Below, piece after piece: positions 1 to 10,482 of a DNA stretch of 64,000 nt. The notes under the pieces were generated by a model. It saw only the letters and a list, made by a program, of their open reading frames with translations. It did not search any database and was not told the DNA's origin. A program made the translations under genes and the position numbers. The number at the start of each line of letters is the position of its first letter. Within the stretch, counting starts at the first letter, position 1. Source of the DNA: Phocoena phocoena (Eukaryota; Chordata; Mammalia; Artiodactyla; Phocoenidae); the NCBI RefSeq assembly GCF_963924675.1, contig NW_027077409.1, forward strand, positions 186,001-250,000, given 5' to 3'.

Positions 1-761
1 ATAATTCACTCAGGGCATGTGATGCAACCGGGATTTAACACATCTACACCCAGAGCTGGTTGAGACATAAGGCTGGACACTTCAGGCTGATAGCATTGGT
101 GAGTTTCGGTGAGCAAATGCAGACCCTTTGAAGTCATACTGCATGGTACCCATTCCATGGGTCCCAACTCTCCAGGTTCAAGGGATTCTTCCTCCAGCTA
201 AAACATGCATGGGAAACCAAGAGTATCGTCCACCATGTGATTGGGAAATGATTTAAAATGCATCTCAGTTTTCGTATCCTGGTCCTCGGGTTCACCATTC
301 CAGATGCTTTACTAACACTCTCCCCACTTGGAGAGTCAGTGCCTTTAACCTCCTCTTTGGCACAGCTTGCAATTTCTGTGCAAAATGAACAGGAATAGGG
401 AGAACCAATGAGAGACTAGCTGTAGGTGTCTGCACGGGCAAATGTAACGCTCATTGCCCACCAGGAAGACGAATTACACAAAGGCTCAGTGTGCCCTGCT
501 GGAAACAGATTAGGGCCTGAAGCAATCCTGCGGTTTTGTGCCCAGCTCACAAGAAAGCGAGTTGAAGAAAGGAGCTCAGGGGCACTGTAATTCACAAACC
601 TGCAGAGTTATAAATGACAGCTTTCCTCCAAAAATATATTGAAGTAAGCCTGCGAAGGGGACTTGAAAGCGGGGCAGAATTTCAGGAAAACGATTGCAGG
701 GGGTAGACTGGAATTGCCCTGAAAGCATAGGAAAAGAGGCAGAACGTCGACAATGATGCAC
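1..761. other. Non-L1 half of the monomer (shown in monomer 1)
   Basis: Bases 1-761 of the monomer (same offsets in all copies) show no similarity that I recognise to L1, SINEs, tRNA, rRNA or a coding gene. All frames on both strands are interrupted by stops, and the few open frames recur only because the repeat recurs. GC is moderate and no internal subrepeat is visible. Most A/B diagnostic differences of the 5' half lie here (for example tttcgg in A against tttagg in B at 111-116, gcatgg/gtatgg near 151). It may be an old transposon, an LTR remnant or former unique DNA captured with the L1. Confidence 0.6.
317..336. repeat. Short hairpin in type A monomers
   Basis: Seven-base inverted repeat actctcc / ggagagt separated by six bases. 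Type B monomers read agtctcc at the left arm, which shortens the stem. Probably incidental. Confidence 0.4.
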
Positions 762-833
762 TTGGCCATAAAGGGCGTATGCGTTTTTTCCTGAATATAT
801 TCAGGAAAAAACGCATACGCCCTTTTTGGCCAA
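762..833. repeat. 72 bp palindrome, one mismatch (monomer 1)
   Basis: Two 36-base arms meet with no spacer at 797/798 (centre aata/tatt). The outer ends are ttggcc and ggccaa. In this copy base 769 is t instead of a, giving a single arm mismatch. The base pairs just outside (c761, c834) do not match, so the palindrome stops sharply. Monomers 2-12, 14, 16-19, 21-23, 25-31, 35 and 37 carry the perfect form at start+761 to start+832. Confidence 0.95.
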
Positions 834-1356
834 CCAAGCAAGCCTGTAAATGAAATCTGCACTACAATGAAGTCTCACTGCCCCCCTGGCAAAAGGGCCA
901 TCTGAAAAAAGTGTAAAATCCAGAAAGGTAGGACAGGATATGGAGAACAGGGAGCCTTGTTATGCTGATTGGCAGGATGTAAATTGCCAGCAACCACCCT
1001 GGAGAAGTGTATGGTGTTTCCTGAAACACGAAAGAAACAAAGCAACACAGCCTATGGCACTTCCACTTATGGTCCTATAGCTTACGGAAATTAAAATCAA
1101 AAACAGACAGCCACCCCAATATTTGAGACGGCTGTGTTCACAAGAAGCTCGTCTACAGTATCAGGTAAATATCCCAGAAAGCAAAAAATGGATAAAGAAC
1201 TTGTGGCACGTACGTACAATGCAATATCACTCAGCAATGAAATCTGTGTCATCAGGCCCATAGCGGCATAGTGAGTGGATGCAGGTACGGTGATTCTACG
1301 TGAACTACGTCACACAGAAAAAGAATCATCATAAGATATCACGAATACACGGAATG

Positions 1357-1359
1357 TAA
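1357..1359 (+). other. Fossil L1 ORF2 stop codon (monomer 1)
   Basis: taa follows gga atg in the frame that reads H-K-I-S-R-I-H-G-M. It lies 139 codons downstream of the atg at 940 in the same frame, so the ORF2 register survives in length although internal stops have arisen. Confidence 0.65.
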
Positions 1360-1694
1360 ACTTGACTACATATGAACTGAATTACAAAATAGAAAAGGGT
1401 CTCAAATTTAGAAAACCAACTAGTGCTTGCTTATGGGGAAAGGTGCCTTGGGGTGCTGCATAAAACCAGAGACTGAAATTAGCACAGATAACTTTCCATA
1501 AGCCCAATATGTAATAGACAAGACCTACTCCTTGCTCAACGAAATGGACCCAACACCACATATTCAACGCCTAGGAATATACCTGACTAGGAAGAATCTT
1601 AAAACCCATGGATATATATGTCTCCGTAAGAGAATCAAGGGTGTGTACAGCGGCCGAAAGGCAGCAGTGAAAATCCGATAAATCCCATTATCAA

Positions 1695-1700
1695 AATAAA
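1695..1700 (+). promoter_or_regulatory. AATAAA polyadenylation signal of the L1 fragment (monomer 1)
   Basis: AATAAA directly before the A-rich tail, as expected at an L1 3' end. It is conserved in A and B monomers. Whether it acts on satellite transcripts is unknown. Confidence 0.6.
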
Positions 1701-2508
1701 TTTCGAAAACAAAACACAAAGACAGTGAAATAGAGAGCAATTCTTAAATAATTCACTCAGGGCATGTGATGCAACCGGGATTGACCACATCTACACCCAG
1801 AGCTGGTTGAGACATAAGGCTGGACACTTCAGGCTGATAGCATTGGTGAGTTTAGGTGAGCAAATGCACACCCTTTGAAGTCATACTGTATGGTACCTAT
1901 TCCATGGGTCCCAACTCTTCAGGTTCAAGGGATTCTTCCTCCAGCTAAAACATGCATGTGAAACCCACAGTATGGTCCACCGTGTTATGGGGAAATGATT
2001 TAAAATGCATCTCAGTTTTCGTATCCCGGTCCTCGGGTTCACCATTCCAGATGATTTACTAACAGTCTCCCTGCTTGGAGAGTCAGTGCCTTTAACCTCC
2101 TGTTTGGCACAGCTTGCAATTTCTGTGCAAGATGAACAGGAATAGGGAGAACCAATGAGAGACTAGCTGTAGGTGTCTGCACGGGCAAATGTAACGCTCA
2201 TTTCCCACCAGGAAGAGGAATTTACCAAAGGCTCAGCATGCCCTGCCCGAAACAGATTAGGGCCTGAAGCAATCCTGCGGTTTTGTGCCCAGTTCACAAG
2301 AAAGCGAGTTGAAGAAAGGAGCTCAGGGGCACTGTAATTCACAAACCTGCAGAGTTATAAATGACAGCTATCCTCCAAAAATATATTGAAGTAAGCCTGC
2401 GAAGGGGACTTGAAAGCGGGGCAGAATTTCAGGAAAACGATTGCAGGGGGTAGACTGGAATTGCCCTGAAAGCATAGGAAAAGAGGCAGAACGTCGACAA
2501 TGATGCAC

Positions 2509-2580
2509 TTGGCCAAAAAGGGCGTATGCGTTTTTTCCTGAATATATTCAGGAAAAAACGCATACGCCCTTTTTGGCCAA
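2509..2580. repeat. 72 bp perfect palindrome (monomer 2, reference copy)
   Basis: All 36 base pairs match, with no spacer at the centre. Arms run from ttggccaaaaagggcg through gtatgcgtttttt to cctgaata. As RNA from either strand it would form one hairpin of about 34 pairs with a four-base loop. As DNA it could extrude a cruciform. No protein-coding or terminator role is supported. Confidence 0.96.
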
Positions 2581-2593
2581 CCAAGCAAGCCTG

Positions 2594-3467
2594 TAAAGGA
2601 AATCTGCACTACAATGAAGTCTCACTGCCCCCCGGGCAAGAGGGCCATCTGAAAAAAGTGTAAAATCCAGAAAGGTAGGACAGGATATGGAGAACAGGGA
2701 GCCTTGTTATGCTGATTGGCAGGATGTAAATTGCCAGCAGCCAGCCTGGAGAAGTGTATGGTGTTTCCTGAAACACATAAGAAACAAAGCAACACAGTCT
2801 ATGGCACTTCCACTTATGGTCCTATAGCTTACGGAAATTAAAATCAAAAACAGACAGCCACCCCAATATTTGGGACGGCTGTGTTCACAAGAATCTCGTC
2901 TACAGTAACAGGTAAATATCCCAGAAAGCAAAATATGGATAAAGAAGTTGTGGCACGTACGTACAATGCAATATCACTCAGCAATGAAATCTGTGTCATC
3001 AGGCCCGTAGCGGCATAGTGAGTGGATGCAGGTACGGTGATTCTACGTGAACTACGTCACACAGAAAAAGAAACATCATAAGATATCACTAATACACGGA
3101 ATGTAAACTTGACTACACATGAACTGAATTACAAAACAGAACAGGGTCTCAAATTTAGAAAACCAGCTAGTGCTTGCTTATGGGGAAAGGTGCGTTGGGG
3201 TGCTTCATAAAATCAGAGACTGAAATTAGCACAGATAACTTTCCATAAGCCAAATATGTAATAGACAAGACCTACTCCTTGCTCAACGAAATGGACCCAA
3301 CACCACATATTCAACGCCTAGGAATATACCTGACTAGGAAGAATCTTAAAACCCATGGATATATATGTCTCCGTAAGAGAATCAAGCGTGTGTACAGTGG
3401 CATAAACGCAGCAGTGAAAATCCGATAAATCCCATTATCAAAATAAATTTCAAAAAAAAATCATAAA
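2594..3467 (+). mobile_element. 5'-truncated L1 LINE fragment, type B monomer
   Basis: Same L1 landmarks as in type A, with B-specific bases: cataag for cgaaag, tttggg for tttgag, taacagg for tatcagg, cgtagc for catagc, and an uninterrupted run of nine A followed by tcataaag as tail. The longer pure A run may be closer to the original poly(A), or may be later slippage. Confidence 0.85.
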
Positions 3468-3494
3468 GACAGTGAAATAGAGAGCAATTCTTAA

Positions 3495-5241
3495 ATAATT
3501 CACTCAGGGCATGTGATGCAACCGGGATTTAACACATCTACACCCAGAGCTGGTTGAGACATAAGGCTGGACACTTCAGGCTGATAGCATTGGTGAGTTT
3601 CGGTGAGCAAATGCAGACCCTTTGAAGTCATACTGCATGGTACCCATTCCATGGGTCCCAACTCTCCAGGTTCAAGGGATTCTTCCTCCAGCTAAAACAT
3701 GCATGGGAAACCAAGAGTATCGTCCACCATGTGATTGGGAAATGATTTAAAATGCATCTCAGTTTTCGTATCCTGGTCCTCGGGTTCACCATTCCAGATG
3801 CTTTACTAACACTCTCCCCGCTTGGAGAGTCAGTGCCTTTAACCTCCTCTTTGGCACAGCTTGCAATTTCTGTGCAAAATGAACAGGAATAGGGAGAACC
3901 AATGAGAGACTAGCTGTAGGTGTCTGCACGGGCAAATGTAACGCTCATTGCCCACCAGGAAGAGGAATTAAACAAAGGCTCAGTGTGCCCTGCTGGAAAC
4001 AGATTAGGGCCTGAAGCAATCCTGCGGTTTTGTGCCCAGCTCACAAGAAAGCGAGTTGAAGAAAGGAGCTCAGGGGCACTGTAATTCACAAACCTGCAGA
4101 GTTATAAATGACAGCTTTCCTCCAAAAATATATTGAAGTAAGCCTGCGAAGGGGACTTGAAAGCGGGGCAGAATTTCAGGAAAACGATTGCAGGGGGTAG
4201 ACTGGAATTGCCCTGAAAGCATAGGAAAAGAGGCAGAACGTCGACAATGATGCACTTGGCCAAAAAGGGCGTATGCGTTTTTTCCTGAATATATTCAGGA
4301 AAAAACGCATACGCCCTTTTTGGCCAACCAAGCAAGCCTGTAAATGAAATCTGCACTACAATGAAGTCTCACTGCCCCCCTGGCAAAAGGGCCATCTGAA
4401 AAAAGTGTAAAATCCAGAAAGGTAGGACAGGATATGGAGAACAGGGAGCCTTGTTATGCTGATTGGCAGGATGTAAATTGCCAGCAGCCACCCTGGAGAA
4501 GTGTATGGTGTTTCCTGAAACAGGAAAGAAACAAAGCAACACAGCCTATGGCACTTCCACTTATGGTCCTATAGCTTACGGAAATTAAAATCAAAAACAG
4601 ACAGCCACCCCAATATTTGAGACGGCTGTGTTCACAAGAAGCTCGTCTACAGTATCAGGTAAATATCCCAGAAAGCAAAAAATGGATAAAGAACTTGTGG
4701 CACGTACGTACAATGCAATATCACTCAGCAATGAAATCTGTGTCATCAGGCCCATAGCGGCATAGTGAGTGGATGCAGGTACGGTGATTCTACGTGAACT
4801 ACGTCACACAGAAAAAGAAACATCATAAGATATCACGAATACACGGAATGTAAACTTGACTACACATGAACTGAATTACAAAATAGAAAAGGGTCTCAAA
4901 TTTAGAAAACCAACTAGTGCTTGCTTATGGGGAAAGGTGCCTTGGGGTGCTGCATAAAACCAGAGACTGAAATTAGCACAGATAACTTTCCATAAGCCCA
5001 ATATGTAATAGACAAGACCTACTGTTTGCTCAACGAAATGGACCCAACACCACATATTCAACGCCTAGGTATATACCTGACTAGGAAGAATCTTAAAACC
5101 CATGGATATATATGTCTCCGTAAGAGAATCAAGGGTGTGTACAGCGGCCGAAAGGCAGCAGTGAAAATCCGATAAATCCCATTATCAAAATAAATTTCGA
5201 AAACAAAACACAAAAACAGTGAAATAGAGAGCAATTCTTAA
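3495..5241 (+). repeat. Monomer 3, type A
   Basis: Type A. Palindrome 4256-4327 perfect. L1 part 4341-5214. Private changes include aacaggaaag near 4530 and actgtttgctc near 5022. Confidence 0.92.
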
Positions 5242-6988
5242 ATAATTCACTCAGGGCATGTGATGCAACCGGGATTGACCACATCTACACCCAGAGCTGG
5301 TTGAGACATAAGGCTGGACACTTCAGGCTGATAGCATTGGTGAGTTTAGGTGAGCAAATGCACACCCTTTGAAGTCATACTGTATGGTACCTATTCCATG
5401 GGTCCCAACTCTTCAGGTTCAAGGGATTCTTCCTCCAGCTAAAACATGCATGTGAAACCCACAGTATGGTCCACCGTGTTATGGGGAAATGATTTAAAAT
5501 GCATCTCAGTTTTCGTATCCTGGTCCTCGGGTTCACCATTCCAGATGATTTACTAACAGTCTCCCTGCTTGGAGAGTCAGTGCCTTTAACCTCCTGTTTG
5601 GCACAGCTTGCAATTTCTGTGCAAGATGAACAGGAATAGGGAGAACCAATGAGAGACTAGCTGTAGGTGTCTGCACGGGCAAATGTAACGCTCATTTCCC
5701 ACCAGGAAGAGGAATTTACCAAAGGCTCAGCATGCCCTGCCCGAAACAGATTAGGGCCTGAAGCAATCCTGCGGTTTTGTGCCCAGTTCACAAGAAAGCG
5801 AGTTGAAGAAAGGAGCTCAGGGGCACTGTAATTCACAAACCTGCAGAGTTATAAATGACAGCTATCCTCCAAAAATATATTGAAGTAAGCCTGCGAAGGG
5901 GACTTGAAAGCAGGGCAGAATTTCAGGAAAACGATTGCAGGGGGTAGACTGGAATTGCCCTGAAAGCATAGGAAAAGAGGCAGAACGTCGACAATGATGC
6001 ACTTGGCCAAAAAGGGCGTATGCGTTTTTTCCTGAATATATTCAGGAAAAAACGCATACGCCCTTTTTGGCCAACCAAGCAAGCCTGTAAAGGAAATCTG
6101 CACTACAATGAAGTCTCACTGCCCCCCGGGCAAGAGGGCCATCTGAAAAAAGTGTAAAATCCAGAAAGGTAGGACAGGATATGGAGAACAGGGAGCCTTG
6201 TTATGCTGATTGGCAGGATGTAAATTGCCAGCAGCCAGCCTGGAGAAGTGTATGGTGTTTCCTGAAACACATAAGAAACAAAGCAACACAGTCTATGGCA
6301 CTTCCACTTATGGTCCTATAGCTTACGGAAATTAAAATCAAAAACAGACAGCCACCCCAATATTTGGGACGGCTGTGTTCACAAGAAGCTCGTCTACAGT
6401 AACAGGTAAATATCCCAGAAAGCAAAATATGGATAAAGAAGTTGTGGCACGTACGTACAATGCAATATCACTCAGCAATGAAATCTGTGTCATCAGGCCC
6501 GTAGCGGCATAGTGAGTGGATGCAGGTACGGTGATTCTACGTGAACTACGTCACACAGAAAAAGAAACATCATAAGATATCACTAATACACGGAATGTAA
6601 ACTTGACTACACATGAACTCAATTACAAAACAGAACAGGGTCTCAAATTTAGAAAACCAACTAGTGCTTGCTTATGGGGAAAGGTGCGTTGGGGTGCTTC
6701 ATAAAACCAGAGACTGAAATTAGCACAGATAACTTTCCATAAGCCAAATATGTAATAGACAAGACCTACTCCTTGCTCAACGAAATGGACCCAACACCAC
6801 ATATTCAACGCCTAGGAATATACCTGACTAGGAAGAATCTTAAAACCCATGGATATATATGTCTCCGTAAGAGAATCAAGCGTGTGTACAGCGGCATAAA
6901 CGCAGCAGTGAAAATCCGATAAATCCCATTATCAAAATAAATTTCAAAAAAAAATCATAAAGACAGTGAAATAGAGAGCAATTCTTAA
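5242..6988 (+). repeat. Monomer 4, type B
   Basis: Type B. Palindrome 6003-6074 perfect. L1 part 6088-6961. The variant aactcaattac near 6617 is shared only with monomer 7, three monomers away. Confidence 0.92.
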
Positions 6989-8735
6989 ATAATTCACTCA
7001 GGGCATGTGATGCAACCGGGATTTAACACATCTACACCCAGAGCTGGTTGAGACATAAGGCTGGACACTTCAGGCTGATAGCATTGGTGAGTTTCGGTGA
7101 GCAAATGCAGACCCTTTGAAGTCATACTGTATGGTACCTATTCCATGGGTCCCAACTCTTCAGGTTCAAGGGATTCTTCCTCCAGCTAAAACATGCATGT
7201 GAAACCCACAGTATGGTCCACCGTGTTATGGGGAAATGATTTAAAATGCATCTCAGTTTTCGTATCCTGGTCCTCGGGTTCACCATTCCAGATGATTTAC
7301 TAACAGTCTCCCTGCTTGGAGAGTCAGTGCCTTTAACCTCCTGTTTGGCACAGCTTGCAATTTCTGTGCAAGATGAACAGGAATAGGGAGAACCAATGAG
7401 AGACTAGCTGTAGGTGTCTGCACGGGCAAATGTAACGCTCATTTCCCACCAGGAAGAGGAATTTACCAAAGGCTCAGCATGCCCTGCCCGAAACAGATTA
7501 GGGCCTGAAGCAATCCTGCGGTTTTGTGCCCAGTTCACAAGAAAGCGAGTTGAAGAAAGGAGCTCAGGGGCACTGTAATTCACAAACCTGCAGAGTTATA
7601 AATGACAGCTATCCTCCAAAAATATATTGAAGTAAGCCTGCGAAGGGGAGTTGAAAGCGGGGCAGAATTTCAGGAAAACGATTGCAGGGGGTAGACTGGA
7701 ATTGCCCTGAAAGCATAGGAAAAGAGGCAGAACGTCGACAATGATGCACTTGGCCAAAAAGGGCGTATGCGTTTTTTCCTGAATATATTCAGGAAAAAAC
7801 GCATACGCCCTTTTTGGCCAACCAAGCAAGCCTGTAAAGGAAATCTGCACTACAATGAAGTCTCACTGCCCCCCGGGCAAGAGGGCCATCTGAAAAAAGT
7901 GTAAAATCCAGAAAGGTAGGACAGGATATGGAGAACAGGGAGCCTTGTTATGCTGATTGGCAGGATGTAAATTGCCAGCAGCCAGCCTGGAGAAGTGTAT
8001 GGTGTTTCCTGAAACACATAAGAAACAAAGCAACACAGTCTATGGCACTTCCACTTATGGTCCTATAGCTTACGGAAATTAAAATCAAAAACAGACAGCC
8101 ACCCCAATATTTGGGACGGCTGTGTTCACAAGAAGCTCGTCTACAGTAACAGGTAAATATCCCAGAAAGCAAAATATGGATAAAGAAGTTGTGGCACGTA
8201 CGTACAATGCAATATCACTCAGCAATGAAATCTGTGTCATCAGGCCCGTAGCGGCATAGTGAGTGGATGCAGGTACGGTGATTCTACGTGAACTACGTCA
8301 CACAGAAAAAGAAACATCATAAGATATCACTAATACACGGAATGTAAACTTGACTACACATGAACTGAATTACAAAACAGAACAGGGTCTCAAATTTAGA
8401 AAACCAACTAGTGCTTGCTTATGGGGAAAGGTGCGTTGGGGTGCTTCATAAAACCAGAGACTGAAATTAGCACAGATAACTTTCCATAAGCCAAATATGT
8501 AATAGACAAGACCTACTCCTTGCTCAACGAAATGGACCCAACACCACATATTCAACGCCTAGGAATATACCTGACTAGGAAGAATCTTAAAACCCATGGA
8601 TATATATGTCTCCGTAAGAGAATCAAGCGTGTGTACAGCGGCATAAACGCAGCAGTGAAAATCCGATAAATCCCATTATCAAAATAAATTTCAAAAAAAA
8701 ATCATAAAGACAGTGAAATAGAGAGCAAATCTTAA
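6989..8735 (+). repeat. Monomer 5, A/B mosaic (A start, then B)
   Basis: A-type to about 7110 (gatttaaca, tttcgg, gcagacc), then B-type from about 7130 (gtatgg onward). Palindrome 7750-7821 perfect. L1 part 7835-8708. The variant ggggagttg near 7646 is shared with monomer 8. It follows B monomer 4, breaking the A/B alternation. Confidence 0.92.
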
Positions 8736-10482
8736 ATAATTCACTCAGGGCATGTGATGCAACCGGGATTTAACACATCTACACCCAGAGCTGGTTGAGA
8801 CATAAGGCTGGACACTTCAGGCTGATAGCATTGGTGAGTTTCGGTGAGCAAATGCAGACCCTTTGAAGTCATACTGCATGGTACCCATTCCATGGGTCCC
8901 AACTCTCCAGGTTCAAGGGATTCTTCCTCCAGCTAAAACATGCATGGGAAACCAAGAGTATCGTCCACCATGTGATTGGGAAATGATTTAAAATGCATCT
9001 CAGTTTTCGTATCCTGGTCCTCGGGTTCACCATTCCAGATGCTTTACTAACACTCTCCCCGCTTGGAGAGTCAGTGCCTTTAACCTCCTCTTTGGCACAG
9101 CTTGCAATTTCTGTGCAAAATGAACAGGAATAGGGAGAACCAATGAGAGACTAGCTGTAGGTGTCTGCACGGGCAAATGTAACGCTCATTGCCCACCAGG
9201 AAGACGAATTAAACAAAGGCTCAGTGTGCCCTGCTGGAAACAGATTAGGGCCTGAAGCAATCCTGCGGTTTTGTGCCCAGCTCACAAGAAAGCGAGTTGA
9301 AGAAAGGAGCTCAGGGGCACTGTAATTCACAAACCTGCAGAGTTATAAATGACAGCTTTCCTCCAAAAATATATTGAAGTAAGCCTGCGAAGGGGACTTG
9401 AAAGCGGGGCAGAATTTCAGGAAAACGATTGCAGGGGGTAGACTGGAATTGCCCTGAAAGCATAGGAAAAGAGGCAGAACGTCGACAATGATGCACTTGG
9501 CCAAAAAGGGCGTATGCGTTTTTTCCTGAATATATTCAGGAAAAAACGCATACGCCCTTTTTGGCCAACCAAGCAAGCCTGTAAATGAAATCTGCACTAC
9601 AATGAAGTCTCACTGCCCCCCTGGCAAAAGGGCCATCTGAAAAAAGTGTAAAATCCAGAAAGGTAGGACAGGATATGGAGAACAGGGAGCCTTGTTATGC
9701 TGATTGGCAGGATGTAAATTGCCAGCAACCACCCTGGAGAAGTGTATGGTGTTTCCTGAAACACGAAAGAAACAAAGCAACACAGCCTATGGCACTTCCA
9801 CTTATGGTCCTATAGCTTACGGAAATTAAAATCAAAAACAGACAGCCACCCCAATATTTGAGACGGCTGTGTTCACAAGAAGCTCGTCTACAGTATCAGG
9901 TAAATATCCCAGAAAGCAAAAAATGGATAAAGAACTTGTGGCACGTACGTACAATGCAATATCACTCAGCAATGAAATCTGTGTCATCAGGCCCATAGCG
10001 GCATAGTGAGTGGATGCAGGTACGGTGATTCTACGTGAACTACGTCACACAGAAAAAGAATCATCATAAGATATCACGAATACACGGAATGTAAACTTGA
10101 CTACACATGAACTGAATTACAAAATAGAAAAGGGTCTCAAATTTAGAAAACCAACTAGTGCTTGCTTATGGGGAAAGGTGCCTTGGGGTGCTGCATAAAA
10201 CCAGAGACTGAAATTAGCACAGATAACTTTCCATAAGCCCAATATGTAATAGACAAGACCTACTCCTTGCTCAACGAAATGGACCCAACACCACATATTC
10301 AACGCCTAGGAATATACCTGACTAGGAAGAATCTTAAAACCCATGGATATATATGTCTCCGTAAGAGAATCAAGGGTGTGTACAGCGGCCGAAAGGCAGC
10401 AGTGAAAATCCGATAAATCCCATTATCAAAATAAATTTCGAAAACAAAACACAAAGACAGTGAAATAGAGAGCAATTCTTAA
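8736..10482 (+). repeat. Monomer 6, type A
   Basis: Type A. Palindrome 9497-9568 perfect. L1 part 9582-10455. It shares gaagacg, cagcaacc and gaatcatc with monomers 1 and 9. Confidence 0.92.

Larger units (their letters stand above)
847..1720 (+). mobile_element. 5'-truncated L1 LINE fragment, type A monomer
   Basis: The segment is colinear with the 3' end of a mammalian L1 in + orientation. From memory of the family, landmarks appear in the right order: actacaatgaag with ggccatctgaaaa, then ggatatggagaac with gatgtaaattg, then caccccaata, then tggataaagaa, then atatcactcag, then cataagatatca. In the ORF2 frame the last codons read H-K-I-S-R-I-H-G-M and stop (taa, 1357-1359), like the family's H-M-I-S-L-I-C-G-I ending. 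The 3' UTR follows (gacctactccttgctc, tattcaacgcctaggaata, catggatatatatg), with AATAAA at 1695-1700 and an A-rich tail. A frame from 940 meets an in-frame tag at 1078-1080, so it is non-coding. Equivalent segments lie at start+846 to start+1719 in every monomer. Confidence 0.88.
1..1747 (+). repeat. Monomer 1, type A
   Basis: Type A throughout (gatttaaca near 33, tttcgg, catgcatggg, aacttg, ggccgaaagg, tttcgaaaac). Palindrome 762-833 with one mismatch. L1 part 847-1720. It shares gaagacg, cagcaacc and gaatcatc with monomers 6 and 9, marking a common recent source. Confidence 0.93.
1748..3494 (+). repeat. Monomer 2, type B
   Basis: Type B throughout (gattgacc, tttagg, catgcatgtg, aagttg, ggcataaacg, tttc followed by nine A). 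Palindrome 2509-2580 perfect. L1 part 2594-3467. The variant tcccgg near 2025 is shared with monomers 7 and 10. Confidence 0.93.

Noticed and set aside
260..300. CENP-B box in the satellite
   Set aside because: I scanned the ttcg- and cccg-containing sites on both strands (tttcgtatcc, tttcggtgag, tttcgaaaac, cccgaaac, cccgtagc, cccggtcc). None has the required spacing of the core bases.
608..862. An 84-codon minus-strand ORF repeated at offset 608-862 in nearly every monomer
   Set aside because: It runs through the palindrome, which forces a self-mirroring translation, and it recurs only because the repeat recurs. It overlaps a second minus-strand frame, shows no codon-level conservation, and is broken or extended by random substitutions in several copies.
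1382..1567. Recurrent 61- and 74-codon minus-strand ORFs in the L1 part
   Set aside because: They are antisense to L1 ORF2 and 3' UTR sequence. Frame and stops follow the A/B diagnostic bases rather than a coding constraint.
1..1747. Internal short tandem subrepeats such as an alpha-satellite-like 170 bp unit
   Set aside because: No internal periodicity is visible by eye. The 1,747 bp unit appears to be a single non-repetitive sequence apart from the palindrome.
1700..1770. Target-site duplication flanking the L1 fragment
   Set aside because: I compared the bases after the A-rich tail (gacagtgaaatagag) with those before the palindrome (gtcgacaatgatgcac) and saw no convincing direct repeat.
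2509..2580. Rho-independent terminator or bacterial attachment site
   Set aside because: The palindrome has T and A runs inside both arms and no terminal U tract, and the L1 content shows mammalian DNA.
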